This document shows, in pieces, positions 8,469 through 16,711 of a stretch of 23,312 nt of DNA. The notes beneath the pieces were generated by a model. It was not told where the DNA came from and did not search any database. It was given only the letters and a program-made list of their open reading frames with translations. The position numbers and the translations under genes are program-made. The stretch spans positions 1 through 23,312 of the forward strand of contig JAZRYM010000068.1 of NCBI GenBank assembly GCA_045600765.1, given 5' to 3'. Within the stretch, counting starts at the first letter, position 1. Every line of letters begins with the position of its first letter. This DNA comes from RGIG426 sp045600765. Its GTDB lineage: Bacteria > Bacillota > Clostridia > Oscillospirales > Acutalibacteraceae.

Positions 8469-9686
8469 TTAATAACCGATTTCATACACCGTTTTGCCGT
8501 CGCAAACGGTTTTCAAGCATTTGCCGAGCACCGTGTCACCCGCAAACGGTGTTGCGCGCCCTTTGGAGAGGAAGGTGTCGGGATTGACCGTTTCCGTCGC
8601 GTTTAAGTCCCATACGGTGTAGCCGTTAAAGGGGAGCGAAAACCTGCGTCGCGGATTGACGCTAAGCAGGTCAATCAGGCGGTCAAGTGTCAACACGCCG
8701 GGTTTTACAAGGTGTGTGTAAAGCAGCGGGAACGCGGTTTCCAGTCCCACGATGCCGAACGCGCTGTTTGCAAGCCCTTTCGCCTTTTCCTCGGTGGAAT
8801 GCGGCGCGTGGTCGGTCGCTATCATATCCACCGTACCGTCAAGCACGCCCTCTATCAGCGCGTTTCTATCTTCTGTTGAGCGAAGCGGCGGGTTCATCTT
8901 AAACCGCCCGTCCTCCTGCAAATCGTTTTCGTCAAGGAGCAGGTAATGCGGCGCCGTTTCGCACGTCACGTCCACCCCATTTTTCTTCGCCTCGCGGATG
9001 AGCGCCACGCTCTCTTTACAAGAGATGTGACACACGTGGTACGCGCACCCCGTCTCTTTTGCAAGGCGTAAATCGCGCGCAATCGGGCCCCACTCGCTCT
9101 CCGAGCAAATACCGCGGTGTCCGTGCGCCGCCGCATAGGCGCCGTCGTGGATGTAGCCGCCGAACAGCAGGCGATTGTCCTCGCAATGGGCGACGATGGG
9201 TTTACCGAGCGCTTTGGCACGCTCCATCGCCTCACGCATAAGGCTTTCCGATTGCACCCCGCGCCCGTCGTCCGAAAACGCGACCGCATGCGGCGCCATC
9301 GCCGCAAGGTCGGCGAGCGCCTCCCCTTTTTGCCCGACCGTAATCGCGCCGTAGGGCATCACCGCCACACACGCATCGGCGGCAATCGCGTCCAGTTGCG
9401 GCGCGAGATGCTCCGCGCTGTCCGGAACGGGGTTTAGGTTCGGCATCGTACACACGGTGGTATAGCCGCCGTGCGCCGCCGCGCGGGAGCCGGTTTGTAT
9501 CGTTTCTTTATAGCAAAAACCCGGCTCGCGAAAATGCACGTGCACGTCGCAAAAACCGGGAAAAATCGTGTATTCGGTTGTAGAAGAAACAGAGGCATTT
9601 TGAAAAAGAGAAGAAACCGCCGCCGTCACGTCCAATGCGGCGGGCAGACAATCCGTTTTCATAAGTTTTACGGTCTGCTTTTCCAC
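8469..9686 (-). CDS. pyrC: Dihydroorotase (type I)
   Basis: This 405-residue amidohydrolase cyclises carbamoyl aspartate to dihydroorotate. The metal-binding motif HVHFREPG is at residues 49-56, followed by GGYTTVCTMPN, HCED and ATDHAPH, the usual order in the class I enzyme. The GTG start at 9686 is chosen because GGAGG lies 9 bases upstream, just after the leader terminator. The frame remains open upstream to 9800, but that extension crosses the terminator hairpin and would not be translated sensibly. It is the first gene of the pyr operon, under control of the attenuation leader. Confidence 0.93.
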   Translation of the reverse strand: MEKQTVKLMKTDCLPAALDVTAAVSSLFQNASVSSTTEYTIFPGFCDVHVHFREPGFCYKETIQTGSRAAAHGGYTTVCTMPNLNPVPDSAEHLAPQLDAIAADACVAVMPYGAITVGQKGEALADLAAMAPHAVAFSDDGRGVQSESLMREAMERAKALGKPIVAHCEDNRLLFGGYIHDGAYAAAHGHRGICSESEWGPIARDLRLAKETGCAYHVCHISCKESVALIREAKKNGVDVTCETAPHYLLLDENDLQEDGRFKMNPPLRSTEDRNALIEGVLDGTVDMIATDHAPHSTEEKAKGLANSAFGIVGLETAFPLLYTHLVKPGVLTLDRLIDLLSVNPRRRFSLPFNGYTVWDLNATETVNPDTFLSKGRATPFAGDTVLGKCLKTVCDGKTVYEIGY

Positions 9687-9700
9687 AGTGCTACCCCTCC

Positions 9701-9730
9701 AAAAAAAGCCTTGCCGCAAAACGGCAAGGC
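9701..9730 (-). terminator. Attenuator terminator of the pyr leader
   Basis: On the minus strand GCCTTGCCG (9730-9722) pairs with CGGCAAGGC (9716-9708) over 9 bp around TTTTG and is followed by seven T (9707-9701). It stands directly ahead of the pyrC ribosome site. Its 5' arm can instead pair with CGGCAAG at 9793-9787 inside the upstream binding loop, a 7-bp antiterminator. That is the arrangement of PyrR-type attenuation. Confidence 0.9.
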
Positions 9731-9750
9731 TCAAACACGCACCAAAACAA

Positions 9751-9770
9751 CGCGCAACAAACGTCGCGCA
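9751..9770 (-). other. Central hairpin of the pyr leader
   Basis: On the minus strand TGCGCGAC and GTTGCGCG pair over 8 bp (including G-U pairs) around GTTT. It sits between the PyrR-like loop and the terminator, and it would close the space inside the antiterminator helix. A structural role is inferred from position only. Confidence 0.45.
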
Positions 9771-9782
9771 ATTTTGTTGTGT

Positions 9783-9820
9783 GAATCTTGCCGAACTCAC
9801 GGGAACGACTTAAAGAATTC
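9783..9820 (-). promoter_or_regulatory. PyrR-type RNA binding loop (anti-antiterminator)
   Basis: On the minus strand GAATTCTT pairs with AAGATTC (one bulge), enclosing a GTCG/CGGC upper stem and the loop TTCCCGTGAGTT. The core TCCCGTGAG matches the known PyrR recognition pattern UCCNGNGAG exactly. Flanking positions match the wider consensus less well. By analogy with Bacillus, UMP-bound PyrR would hold this hairpin closed, free the terminator's 5' arm and stop transcription. No pyrR gene is in the window, so the protein partner is inferred. Confidence 0.75.
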
Positions 9821-9829
9821 ATCCTCAGT

Positions 9830-9858
9830 ATTGTATCACAGCGAACAGCGCTTGTCAA
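9830..9858 (-). promoter_or_regulatory. Consensus sigma-A promoter of the pyr operon
   Basis: On the minus strand TTGACA (9858-9853) and TACAAT (9835-9830) are separated by exactly 17 bases, a near-perfect housekeeping promoter. The expected start is near 9823, only a few bases before the PyrR-like loop. The whole 5' leader is therefore about 135 bases long to pyrC. Confidence 0.9.
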
Positions 9859-9899
9859 GAAAATCCACTCATTTTTTTGCGAAAATCGGGTAAAATGCA

Positions 9900-9966
9900 A
9901 AAAAACAGCCCTTAAAAGACAACGCCACGGGTTCATAAGGAATACAACCTTTACGAACCCGTGGCG
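9900..9966 (-). terminator. Terminator closing the purine operon
   Basis: On the minus strand CGCCACGGGTTC (9966-9955) pairs perfectly with GAACCCGTGGCG (9934-9923) over 12 bp, and the interior AAGG/CCTT can extend the stem. It is followed by TTGTCTTTT and, after a GC-rich break, by seven more T near 9905. It lies 23 bases beyond the fhs stop and about 65 bases upstream of the pyr promoter, insulating the two operons. Confidence 0.85.
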
Positions 9967-9989
9967 AATTTCTCTCTTACGTTGAAAAA

Positions 9990-11666
9990 TCAGAACAAAC
10001 CGGTGATTTTGCCGTTTTCGTCCACGTCGATTTTCTCCGCGGCAGGGACTTTCGGCAGACCGGGCATCGTCATAATCTCGCCGGTCAGCACCACCACAAA
10101 GCCCGCGCCCGCCGAGACTTTCACGTTCTTGACGGTGACGGTGAAGTTTTCGGGCGCGCCGAGCTTGGTCGGGTCATCGGAGAAACTGTACTGCGTTTTG
10201 GCGATGCAAACGGGGCATTTCCCGAAACCGAGCGCTTCCAGTTGCGCAATCTGCTTTTGGGCGTTCGGCAACACGTTAATGCCGCTGCCGCCGTATACTT
10301 TCGTGACCACCGCTTCGATTTTTTCGGTCAAGGACATCTCGTCTTTGTACGAGAAGGTGAAATCGCCTTTCTCCTCATCGCAGAGACGGACAACCTCGCG
10401 CGCCAAGTCCTCGCCGCCTTTGCCGCCCTCTGCCCACACGGTGGACAGCACGGTGTTGACGCCCAGTTCACGGCATTTTTTGATGATAAAATCAATTTCC
10501 GCGTCGGTATCGGTCGGGAAACGGTTGACCGCCACCACGCAAGGCAGTTTGTAGACGTTTTTGATGTTGGAGACGTGGCGAAGCAGGTTCGGAACACCCT
10601 TTTCGAGCGCCGCCAAATCTTCGGTGTTCAGTTCTTTTTTGTCCAGCCCGCCGTGCATTTTCAGCGCACGCACCGTCGCAACAACCACCACCGCATCGGG
10701 GGTAAGTCCCGCCATACGGCACTTAATGTCGAGGAATTTTTCCGCGCCGAGGTCTGCGCCGAAGCCGGCTTCCGTCACGGTGTAATCGCCCATTTTCAGC
10801 GCCATTTTGGTCGCCATCACGGAGTTGCACCCGTGCGCGATGTTGGCAAACGGGCCGCCGTGGACAAACGCGGGCGTGCCTTCCAGCGTTTGGACAAGGT
10901 TCGGTTTCAGCGCATCTTTAAGAAGCGCCGCCATCGCACCGACCGCGTTCAGGTCGCCGGCAGTCACCGGCTTGTCGTCGTAGGTGTAGCCGACGATGAT
11001 GCGCGCAAGGCGCTCTTTCAGGTCGGTAATGGAACTTGCAAGGCAGAACACCGCCATAATCTCGCTCGCCACGGTGATGTCAAACCCGTCCTCACGCGGA
11101 ACACCGTTGGGTTTGCCGCCGAGACCGTCAATGACGTTACGGAGCTGGCGGTCGTTCATATCCACACAGCGTTTCCACGTAATTTTTTTGACGTCAATGC
11201 CGAGGGCGTTGCCCTGTTGAATGTGGTTGTCGAGCATAGCGGCAAGCAGGTTGTTCGCCGCGCCGATGGCGTGAAAGTCGCCGGTAAAGTGGAGGTTGAT
11301 GTCCTCCATCGGCACCACCTGGGCATAGCCGCCGCCGGCGGCACCGCCCTTGACACCGAACACCGGGCCGAGCGACGGCTCACGCAGGGCAACCGTCACG
11401 TCTTTGCCGATACGGCGAAGACCGTCGGCAAGACCGATGGTCGTGGTGGTTTTTCCCTCGCCCGCGGGCGTAGGGGTAATCGCGGTCACCAAAATCAGTT
11501 TGCCGTCTTTTTTGTCGGTTTCTTTGATGAGCGCGGGGTCGATTTTCGCCTTGTAGTTACCGTATTGCTCGAGATATTTCTCGTCCACGTGCGCGGTTTT
11601 CGCAATTTCGGTAATGTGCTTCATTTCGCACCGCTGTGCGATTTCAATGTCGGATAAGTACGCCAT
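9990..11666 (-). CDS. fhs: Formate--tetrahydrofolate ligase
   Basis: This 558-residue enzyme uses ATP to join formate to tetrahydrofolate, giving 10-formyl-THF. The P-loop region TPTPAGEGKTTTT is at residues 64-76, and the length and overall sequence match the family. In this operon its product feeds the two formyl transfers, PurN and PurH. The same enzyme also serves in acetogenic one-carbon metabolism in some Clostridia, but its position as last gene of the pur operon points to a biosynthetic role here. AGGAGAGA precedes the ATG, which is 15 bases after the purL stop. Confidence 0.97.
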   Translation of the reverse strand: MAYLSDIEIAQRCEMKHITEIAKTAHVDEKYLEQYGNYKAKIDPALIKETDKKDGKLILVTAITPTPAGEGKTTTTIGLADGLRRIGKDVTVALREPSLGPVFGVKGGAAGGGYAQVVPMEDINLHFTGDFHAIGAANNLLAAMLDNHIQQGNALGIDVKKITWKRCVDMNDRQLRNVIDGLGGKPNGVPREDGFDITVASEIMAVFCLASSITDLKERLARIIVGYTYDDKPVTAGDLNAVGAMAALLKDALKPNLVQTLEGTPAFVHGGPFANIAHGCNSVMATKMALKMGDYTVTEAGFGADLGAEKFLDIKCRMAGLTPDAVVVVATVRALKMHGGLDKKELNTEDLAALEKGVPNLLRHVSNIKNVYKLPCVVAVNRFPTDTDAEIDFIIKKCRELGVNTVLSTVWAEGGKGGEDLAREVVRLCDEEKGDFTFSYKDEMSLTEKIEAVVTKVYGGSGINVLPNAQKQIAQLEALGFGKCPVCIAKTQYSFSDDPTKLGAPENFTVTVKNVKVSAGAGFVVVLTGEIMTMPGLPKVPAAEKIDVDENGKITGLF

Positions 11667-11681
11667 GGGTCGTCTCTCCTC

Positions 11682-14600
11682 TTACTTAAAATACTTCACT
11701 GCCGATTCAAACATACGAATATCGTAGTTGCCGGGAACATTCTTATACAGTCCGCTGCCGACGCGCTCGCTGTGGCCCATTTTGCCGAACACGCGCCCGT
11801 CGGGAGACGTAATGCCCTCAATGGCGAACGCCGAGTCGTTGGGCGTGAAATGCACGTCGTTGCTGACTTCGCCCGCCAAGTCCACATACTGCGTGGCGAT
11901 TTGTCCGTTTTCGGCAAGAGTCCGTATCATCGTCTCGTCGCAGATAAAGCGACCCTCACCGTGAGAAATCGGCACGCTGATGATGTCGCCGACGTTGACG
12001 AGCGACAACCACGGCGATTTATTGGAGCAAATGCGCGTGCGGACAATGCGCGACTGGTGGCGGGAAATGGTGTTGTACGTGAGTGTCGGAGACGCCGCGT
12101 CCGGCTCGGTGATTTTCCCGAACGGGACAAGTCCCAACTTCACAAGCGCTTGGAATCCGTTGCAAATGCCGCACATCAACCCGTCGCGCCGTTCAAGCAG
12201 GTCGGTAATCCCCTCTTTGATTTCGGGGTTGCGCAAAAACGCGGTAATGAATTTCGCGCTTCCCTCCGGCTCGTCACCGCCCGAAAATCCGCCGGGGATA
12301 AACACCATCTGCGAGGCGGCAAGGGCATTCGAAAAGCGTTCGACACTCTGTTTGATACCGTCGGTGTCGAGGTTGTTGATAACAAGAATTTCCGGCTGCG
12401 CGCCCGCATCCGCCACCGCTTTTGCCGAGTCAAACTCGCAGTTCGTGCCCGGGAACACGGGAATGAGTACGCGCGGTTTGGCGACCTTAATCGCCGGCGC
12501 AACCCGCTCTTTCGCCTCGTAGGAGAACGCCTCGTGTCGCGTGTCGGAGTTTTGGATATTGCAGGGATACACACCCTCCAATTTGCCCTCATACAGCGTG
12601 AGAAGCGTGTCAAGCGAGAAGGTCTCCCCTTGGTAGCCGATTTCCGGCGCGGCGGTAATCTCACCGACCACGGTGTACCCCGCCGCATCCTCCACTTCGA
12701 GCAGGAACGAGGCATAGGAGTAACCGAACAAATCGTCCACCGTCAAGGTGTCGTTAAACTTGAAGCCGAGTCCGTTGCCGAACGCCATTTTCATCACCGC
12801 TTCGGCGATGCCGCCCATACCGGGCGTATAGCAGGAAACTGCTTTGCCGGAATGGAGCAATTCCGCCACCAGCGCCATATTCTGTTTGAGCGACGCGGTC
12901 TTCGGCAGGCCGTTTTCGTCCTCCTCTGTTTTCACCAAAATCACTTTGTTCCCGCTCTTTTTGAACTCGGGCGACACGATGTTTTTGGTGTTCGAGGTGG
13001 TCACGGCAAAGGAAACGAGGGTCGGCGGAACGTCGATATCCTCAAACGTGCCGCTCATCGAGTCTTTGCCGCCAATCGCGCCGATACCCAGTTCCATTTG
13101 CGCGCGGAACGCGCCGAGCAACGCCGCAAGCGGTTGGCTCCACCGTTTGCCGTCTTTACCGGGATGTTTGAAATATTCTTGGAAAGTCAGATACACGTCT
13201 TTGAAATCCGCGCCGGTGGCAATCAGTTTGCACACCGATTCCACCACCGCGAGATACGCGCCGTGGTACGGGCTTTTTTCCGTGATAAACGGGTTGTAGC
13301 CGAACGCCATCAACGAGCAGGTATCTGTATGCTGTTTTTCCACGCTGACCTTTTGCACCATCGCCTGGATAGGCGTTTGTTGGTTTTTGCCGCCGAACGG
13401 CATAAGCACCGTTCCCGCACCGATGGTCGAGTCAAAGCGCTCGGACAACCCGCGTTTGGAGCAGGTATTGAGGTCGGTGGCGGTGTTGCGCAAATTGTCG
13501 GCAAACGAGCCGGAAACCGCTTTTTTGATGTCTTGCGGTTTTTCAAGCGGAATGGAAATGTGCTTGTCTGCGCCGTTGGAATTCAAAAATTCGCGGTGAA
13601 TATTCACAATCGTGTTACCGTTCCACTCCATCACAAGGCGCGGGTCTTCCGTTACCTCGGCAACCGGCGTAGCGGTAAGGTTTTCGCTTTTGGCGAGCGC
13701 CAAAAAGGCGTCTACGTTCTCTTTTTCGACGACAACCGCCATCCGCTCTTGGCTTTCACTGATAGCGAGTTCGGTGCCGTCAAGACCCTCGTACTTTTTC
13801 GGAACGAGGTCTAAATTGATATGCAATCCGTCGGCGAGTTCGCCAATCGCAACCGACACGCCGCCCGCGCCGAAATCGTTACAGCGCTTAATCATCCGGC
13901 AGGCATCGTAGTTGCGGAACAGACGTTGCAGTTTGCGTTCTTCCGGCGCGTTGCCCTTTTGCACTTCCGCGCCGCAGGTTTCGAGCGATTGCGCCGTGTG
14001 CGACTTGGAAGAGCCGGTCGCGCCGCCGCAACCGTCACGTCCGGTCGCGCCGCCGAGCAAAATCACCACGTCGCCCGGTGCGGGCACTTCGCGGCGCACG
14101 TTCTTTTCGGGAGCGGCGGCAATCACCGCGCCGATTTCCATCCGTTTTGCCGCATAGCCGGGGTGATAAATTTCATCGACAATGCCGGTGGCAAGCCCGA
14201 TTTGGTTGCCGTAGGAAGAATAGCCCGCCGCCGCCGTCGTCACGATTTTCCGCTGCGGCAACTTGCCGGGAATGGTCTTCTCAATCGGCTTTGTCGGGTC
14301 AGCCGCGCCGGTCACGCGCATCGCGCCGTAGACGTAAGAACGTCCCGACAGCGGGACGCGGATAGCGCCGCCGATGCAGGTAGCGGCACCGCCGAACGGC
14401 TCAATTTCGGTCGGGTGGTTGTGCGTTTCGTTTTTGAACAGCAAGAGCCACGGCTCCCGCACGCCGTCCACTTCGACGTCCATTTTCACGGTGCAGGCGT
14501 TGATTTCTTCGCTCTCGTCCAGTTTGTCGAGTTTCCCCTCTTTTTTCAGCGCTTTCACGGCAATGGTCGCGATGTCCATCAGGCACACCGGCTTGGTTCT

Positions 14601-15368
14601 GCCGAGTTTTTCGCGCACGGCGAGGTAGTCGGAAAACGCCGCTTGCAACAGGTCGTCTTCAAATTTCACATCGTCAATCACCGTCAAAAAGGTCGTGTGA
14701 CGGCAATGGTCCGACCAGTAGGTGTCAATCATACGGATTTCGGTGATGGTCGGGTCGCGCTGTTCTTTGAGGAAATACTGCTGACAAAAAGCAATATCGT
14801 CCGCATCCATTGCAAGCCCGTAGTTCACCACAAACTGCGCCAGTTCCTCGCGGCTCAATTTTGTAAATCCGTCAAGCGTTTGCACCGTCGTGGGAATATC
14901 GTACTTGACCGAAAGCGTTTCGGGCAGGTCAAACCCGGTTTCGCGGGCTTCCACGGGGTTGATGACGTATTTTTTAATCGTTTCCAGTTCCGCCGCCGAC
15001 ACGTCGCCGGACAACACATAAATCCGCGCCGTGTGGATGGTGGGACGGTCGCATTTGGCGCTCAACTGAATGCATTGCGCCGCGGAATCGGCACGTTGGT
15101 CAAACTGACCCGGCAGATATTCCACCGCAAACGCCGTCGCTCCGTCGGGAGAAAAGGTGTCGTACACGATGTCCAACTGCGGCTCCGAAAACACCGTTTG
15201 CACCGATTTGCGGAACAGGTCTTCCGTGATATTTTCGGCATCGTAGCGGTTTAAGATGCGCACGTCGCGCAATCCTTTAATTCCGAGAAGCGAAACCAAC
15301 TCATTTTTGAGCGCTTTGGCTTCGTGCGCCAGTTCCGGCTTTTTTTCGACGTAAATTCTGTATACCAC
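11682..15368 (-). CDS. purL: Phosphoribosylformylglycinamidine synthase, single-chain form
   Basis: This 1228-residue protein converts FGAR to FGAM with glutamine and ATP. It combines the synthetase (tandem AIRS-like domains, with YWSDHCRHTTF near residue 220 and DGCGGATGSS in the middle) and a C-terminal class I glutaminase. The glutaminase triad is visible as Cys1069 (GICNGFQ), His1199 and Glu1201 (GHSER). Separate purS and purQ are therefore not needed. The start is a GTG at 15368 with GAGAGGAG 10 bases upstream; purD ends 18 bases before it. The size matches the clostridial fused form, slightly shorter than the enteric enzyme. Unlike PurF in this operon, PurL keeps an intact glutaminase. 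Confidence 0.96.
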   Translation of the reverse strand: MVYRIYVEKKPELAHEAKALKNELVSLLGIKGLRDVRILNRYDAENITEDLFRKSVQTVFSEPQLDIVYDTFSPDGATAFAVEYLPGQFDQRADSAAQCIQLSAKCDRPTIHTARIYVLSGDVSAAELETIKKYVINPVEARETGFDLPETLSVKYDIPTTVQTLDGFTKLSREELAQFVVNYGLAMDADDIAFCQQYFLKEQRDPTITEIRMIDTYWSDHCRHTTFLTVIDDVKFEDDLLQAAFSDYLAVREKLGRTKPVCLMDIATIAVKALKKEGKLDKLDESEEINACTVKMDVEVDGVREPWLLLFKNETHNHPTEIEPFGGAATCIGGAIRVPLSGRSYVYGAMRVTGAADPTKPIEKTIPGKLPQRKIVTTAAAGYSSYGNQIGLATGIVDEIYHPGYAAKRMEIGAVIAAAPEKNVRREVPAPGDVVILLGGATGRDGCGGATGSSKSHTAQSLETCGAEVQKGNAPEERKLQRLFRNYDACRMIKRCNDFGAGGVSVAIGELADGLHINLDLVPKKYEGLDGTELAISESQERMAVVVEKENVDAFLALAKSENLTATPVAEVTEDPRLVMEWNGNTIVNIHREFLNSNGADKHISIPLEKPQDIKKAVSGSFADNLRNTATDLNTCSKRGLSERFDSTIGAGTVLMPFGGKNQQTPIQAMVQKVSVEKQHTDTCSLMAFGYNPFITEKSPYHGAYLAVVESVCKLIATGADFKDVYLTFQEYFKHPGKDGKRWSQPLAALLGAFRAQMELGIGAIGGKDSMSGTFEDIDVPPTLVSFAVTTSNTKNIVSPEFKKSGNKVILVKTEEDENGLPKTASLKQNMALVAELLHSGKAVSCYTPGMGGIAEAVMKMAFGNGLGFKFNDTLTVDDLFGYSYASFLLEVEDAAGYTVVGEITAAPEIGYQGETFSLDTLLTLYEGKLEGVYPCNIQNSDTRHEAFSYEAKERVAPAIKVAKPRVLIPVFPGTNCEFDSAKAVADAGAQPEILVINNLDTDGIKQSVERFSNALAASQMVFIPGGFSGGDEPEGSAKFITAFLRNPEIKEGITDLLERRDGLMCGICNGFQALVKLGLVPFGKITEPDAASPTLTYNTISRHQSRIVRTRICSNKSPWLSLVNVGDIISVPISHGEGRFICDETMIRTLAENGQIATQYVDLAGEVSNDVHFTPNDSAFAIEGITSPDGRVFGKMGHSERVGSGLYKNVPGNYDIRMFESAVKYFK

Positions 15369-15386
15369 CGTTCGTTTGCTCCTCTC

Positions 15387-16652
15387 TCAATCGAATGCTT
15401 TGAGCGCCTTAGCGCCGATGTCGTGACGGAAATAGGCGTTGTCAAAACGGATGCCGTCCACCTTGTCGTAGGCGGCTTTCACGGCGTTTTCGAGATTGTC
15501 GCCAATCGCAGTCACACCGAGCACGCGCCCGCCGGAGGTCAGCAGTTTGCCGTTTTCCGCTTTCGCGCCGGCAACAAACACCGCCTCTTTCACGTCGTCG
15601 GGAATGGAAATTTCAAACCCTTTTTCGTAGGACAGCGGATACCCGTTCGATGCCATAATCACGCAACACGCGGCGGCATCTTTGAATTTCACGTCCGTCT
15701 CCGAAAGGCGTTCCTCGGCGGTCGCTTTCATAATCGTAAACAAATCGCTTTCGAGAAGCGGCAACACCACCTGCGTTTCGGGGTCGCCGAAACGGCAGTT
15801 GTATTCGATGACTTTCGGGCCGTTTTTCGTGAGCATCAGCCCGAAATACAAACATCCCTTAAAGGTTCTTCCCTCCGCGTTCATCGCCTGTATGGTCGGC
15901 AGGAAAATAGTGTCCATACACTCCTGCGCGACGCTTGCGGTATAAAACGGGTTGGGCGCAATCGTCCCCATACCGCCGGTGTTTAAGCCTTGGTCGCCGT
16001 CGCCGACACGCTTGTGGTCCATCGAAGAGACCATCGGTTTGACCGTTTTGCCGTCGGTAAACGCAAGTACCGACACTTCCGGCCCTTCCAAATATTCTTC
16101 AATCACAATGCTGTCGCCGCTCTTGCCGAACTTTTTATCGGTCATAATCTCGGCAACGGCATTTTCCGCTTCCTCGCGGGTAAACGCGATAATCACGCCT
16201 TTGCCAAGCGCCAATCCGTCCGCTTTAATGACGGTCGGGATGGGCGCGGTTTTCAGGTAATCGAGCGCCGCCGCGGCGTTGTCAAACACTTGATACGCCG
16301 CCGTCGGGATGCCGTATTTTTGCATAAGCCCTTTGGAAAAGACCTTGCTCCCCTCAATAATCGCCGCGTTGGCACGCGGGCCGAAGCAGGGAATCCCCAC
16401 TTCTTCCAAGCGGTCAACAAGGCCGAGAACCAGCGGGTCGTCCGGCGCAACCACGGCAAAATCCACCGCGGTTTCGGTGGCAAACTCCACAATCTTGTCC
16501 AGCTCGCACGCACCGATTGCCACACACTCCGCATCGGCGGCGATACCGCCGTTCCCGGGGAGCGCATAGATTTTTTCAATCGCCGTATTCTCTTTTAACT
16601 TTTTGATGATGGCGTGCTCGCGCCCGCCACCGCCGACAACCAAAATCTTCAT
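15387..16652 (-). CDS. purD: Phosphoribosylamine--glycine ligase (GAR synthetase)
   Basis: This 421-residue ATP-grasp enzyme joins glycine to phosphoribosylamine, the second step of IMP synthesis. The N-terminal nucleotide-binding motif VVGGGGREH is at residues 5-13, and the ATP-grasp segments VIKADGLALGKGV and VIEYNCRFGDPE follow. I choose the ATG at 16652 because GAGG lies 8 bases upstream. The upstream in-frame GTG at 16670 has no good ribosome site and would add six residues not seen in the family. A 59-base gap separates it from purH. Confidence 0.95.
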   Translation of the reverse strand: MKILVVGGGGREHAIIKKLKENTAIEKIYALPGNGGIAADAECVAIGACELDKIVEFATETAVDFAVVAPDDPLVLGLVDRLEEVGIPCFGPRANAAIIEGSKVFSKGLMQKYGIPTAAYQVFDNAAAALDYLKTAPIPTVIKADGLALGKGVIIAFTREEAENAVAEIMTDKKFGKSGDSIVIEEYLEGPEVSVLAFTDGKTVKPMVSSMDHKRVGDGDQGLNTGGMGTIAPNPFYTASVAQECMDTIFLPTIQAMNAEGRTFKGCLYFGLMLTKNGPKVIEYNCRFGDPETQVVLPLLESDLFTIMKATAEERLSETDVKFKDAAACCVIMASNGYPLSYEKGFEISIPDDVKEAVFVAGAKAENGKLLTSGGRVLGVTAIGDNLENAVKAAYDKVDGIRFDNAYFRHDIGAKALKAFD

Positions 16653-16711
16653 TTCGATTTCCTCATTCACGGGTAAAATATTCCAAATAACAGGTAAGTG
16701 CTTTCAACTCA

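Noticed and set aside
5008..8472. A plus-strand open frame of 1154 codons opposite carB and pyrK
   Set aside because: It mirrors clear pyrK and carB genes, has no ribosome site, and its translation is rich in Arg, His, Phe and Val in a way typical of an antisense shadow. It arises because the sense genes rarely use TTA, CTA and TCA codons in the matching frame.
9687..9800. N-terminal extension of pyrC by 38 residues
   Set aside because: The extension would be translated from within the leader, through the terminator hairpin, and lacks a ribosome site. GTG at 9686 has a strong one.
9691..9822. A 43-codon minus-strand open frame spanning the pyr leader and its terminator, reminiscent of the enteric pyrBI leader peptide
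   Set aside because: Its ATG would be almost at the RNA 5' end with no proper ribosome site, it overlaps the PyrR-like loop and terminator that explain the sequence better, and it has no U-rich codon pattern that clearly couples to UTP. A leader-peptide role cannot be excluded without ribosome profiling.
11772..13814. A plus-strand open frame of 680 codons opposite purL, and a similar one of 662 codons at 16715-18703
   Set aside because: Both lie fully opposite well-supported purine genes, cross gene features on the other strand, and show the same shadow composition. No family is recognisable.
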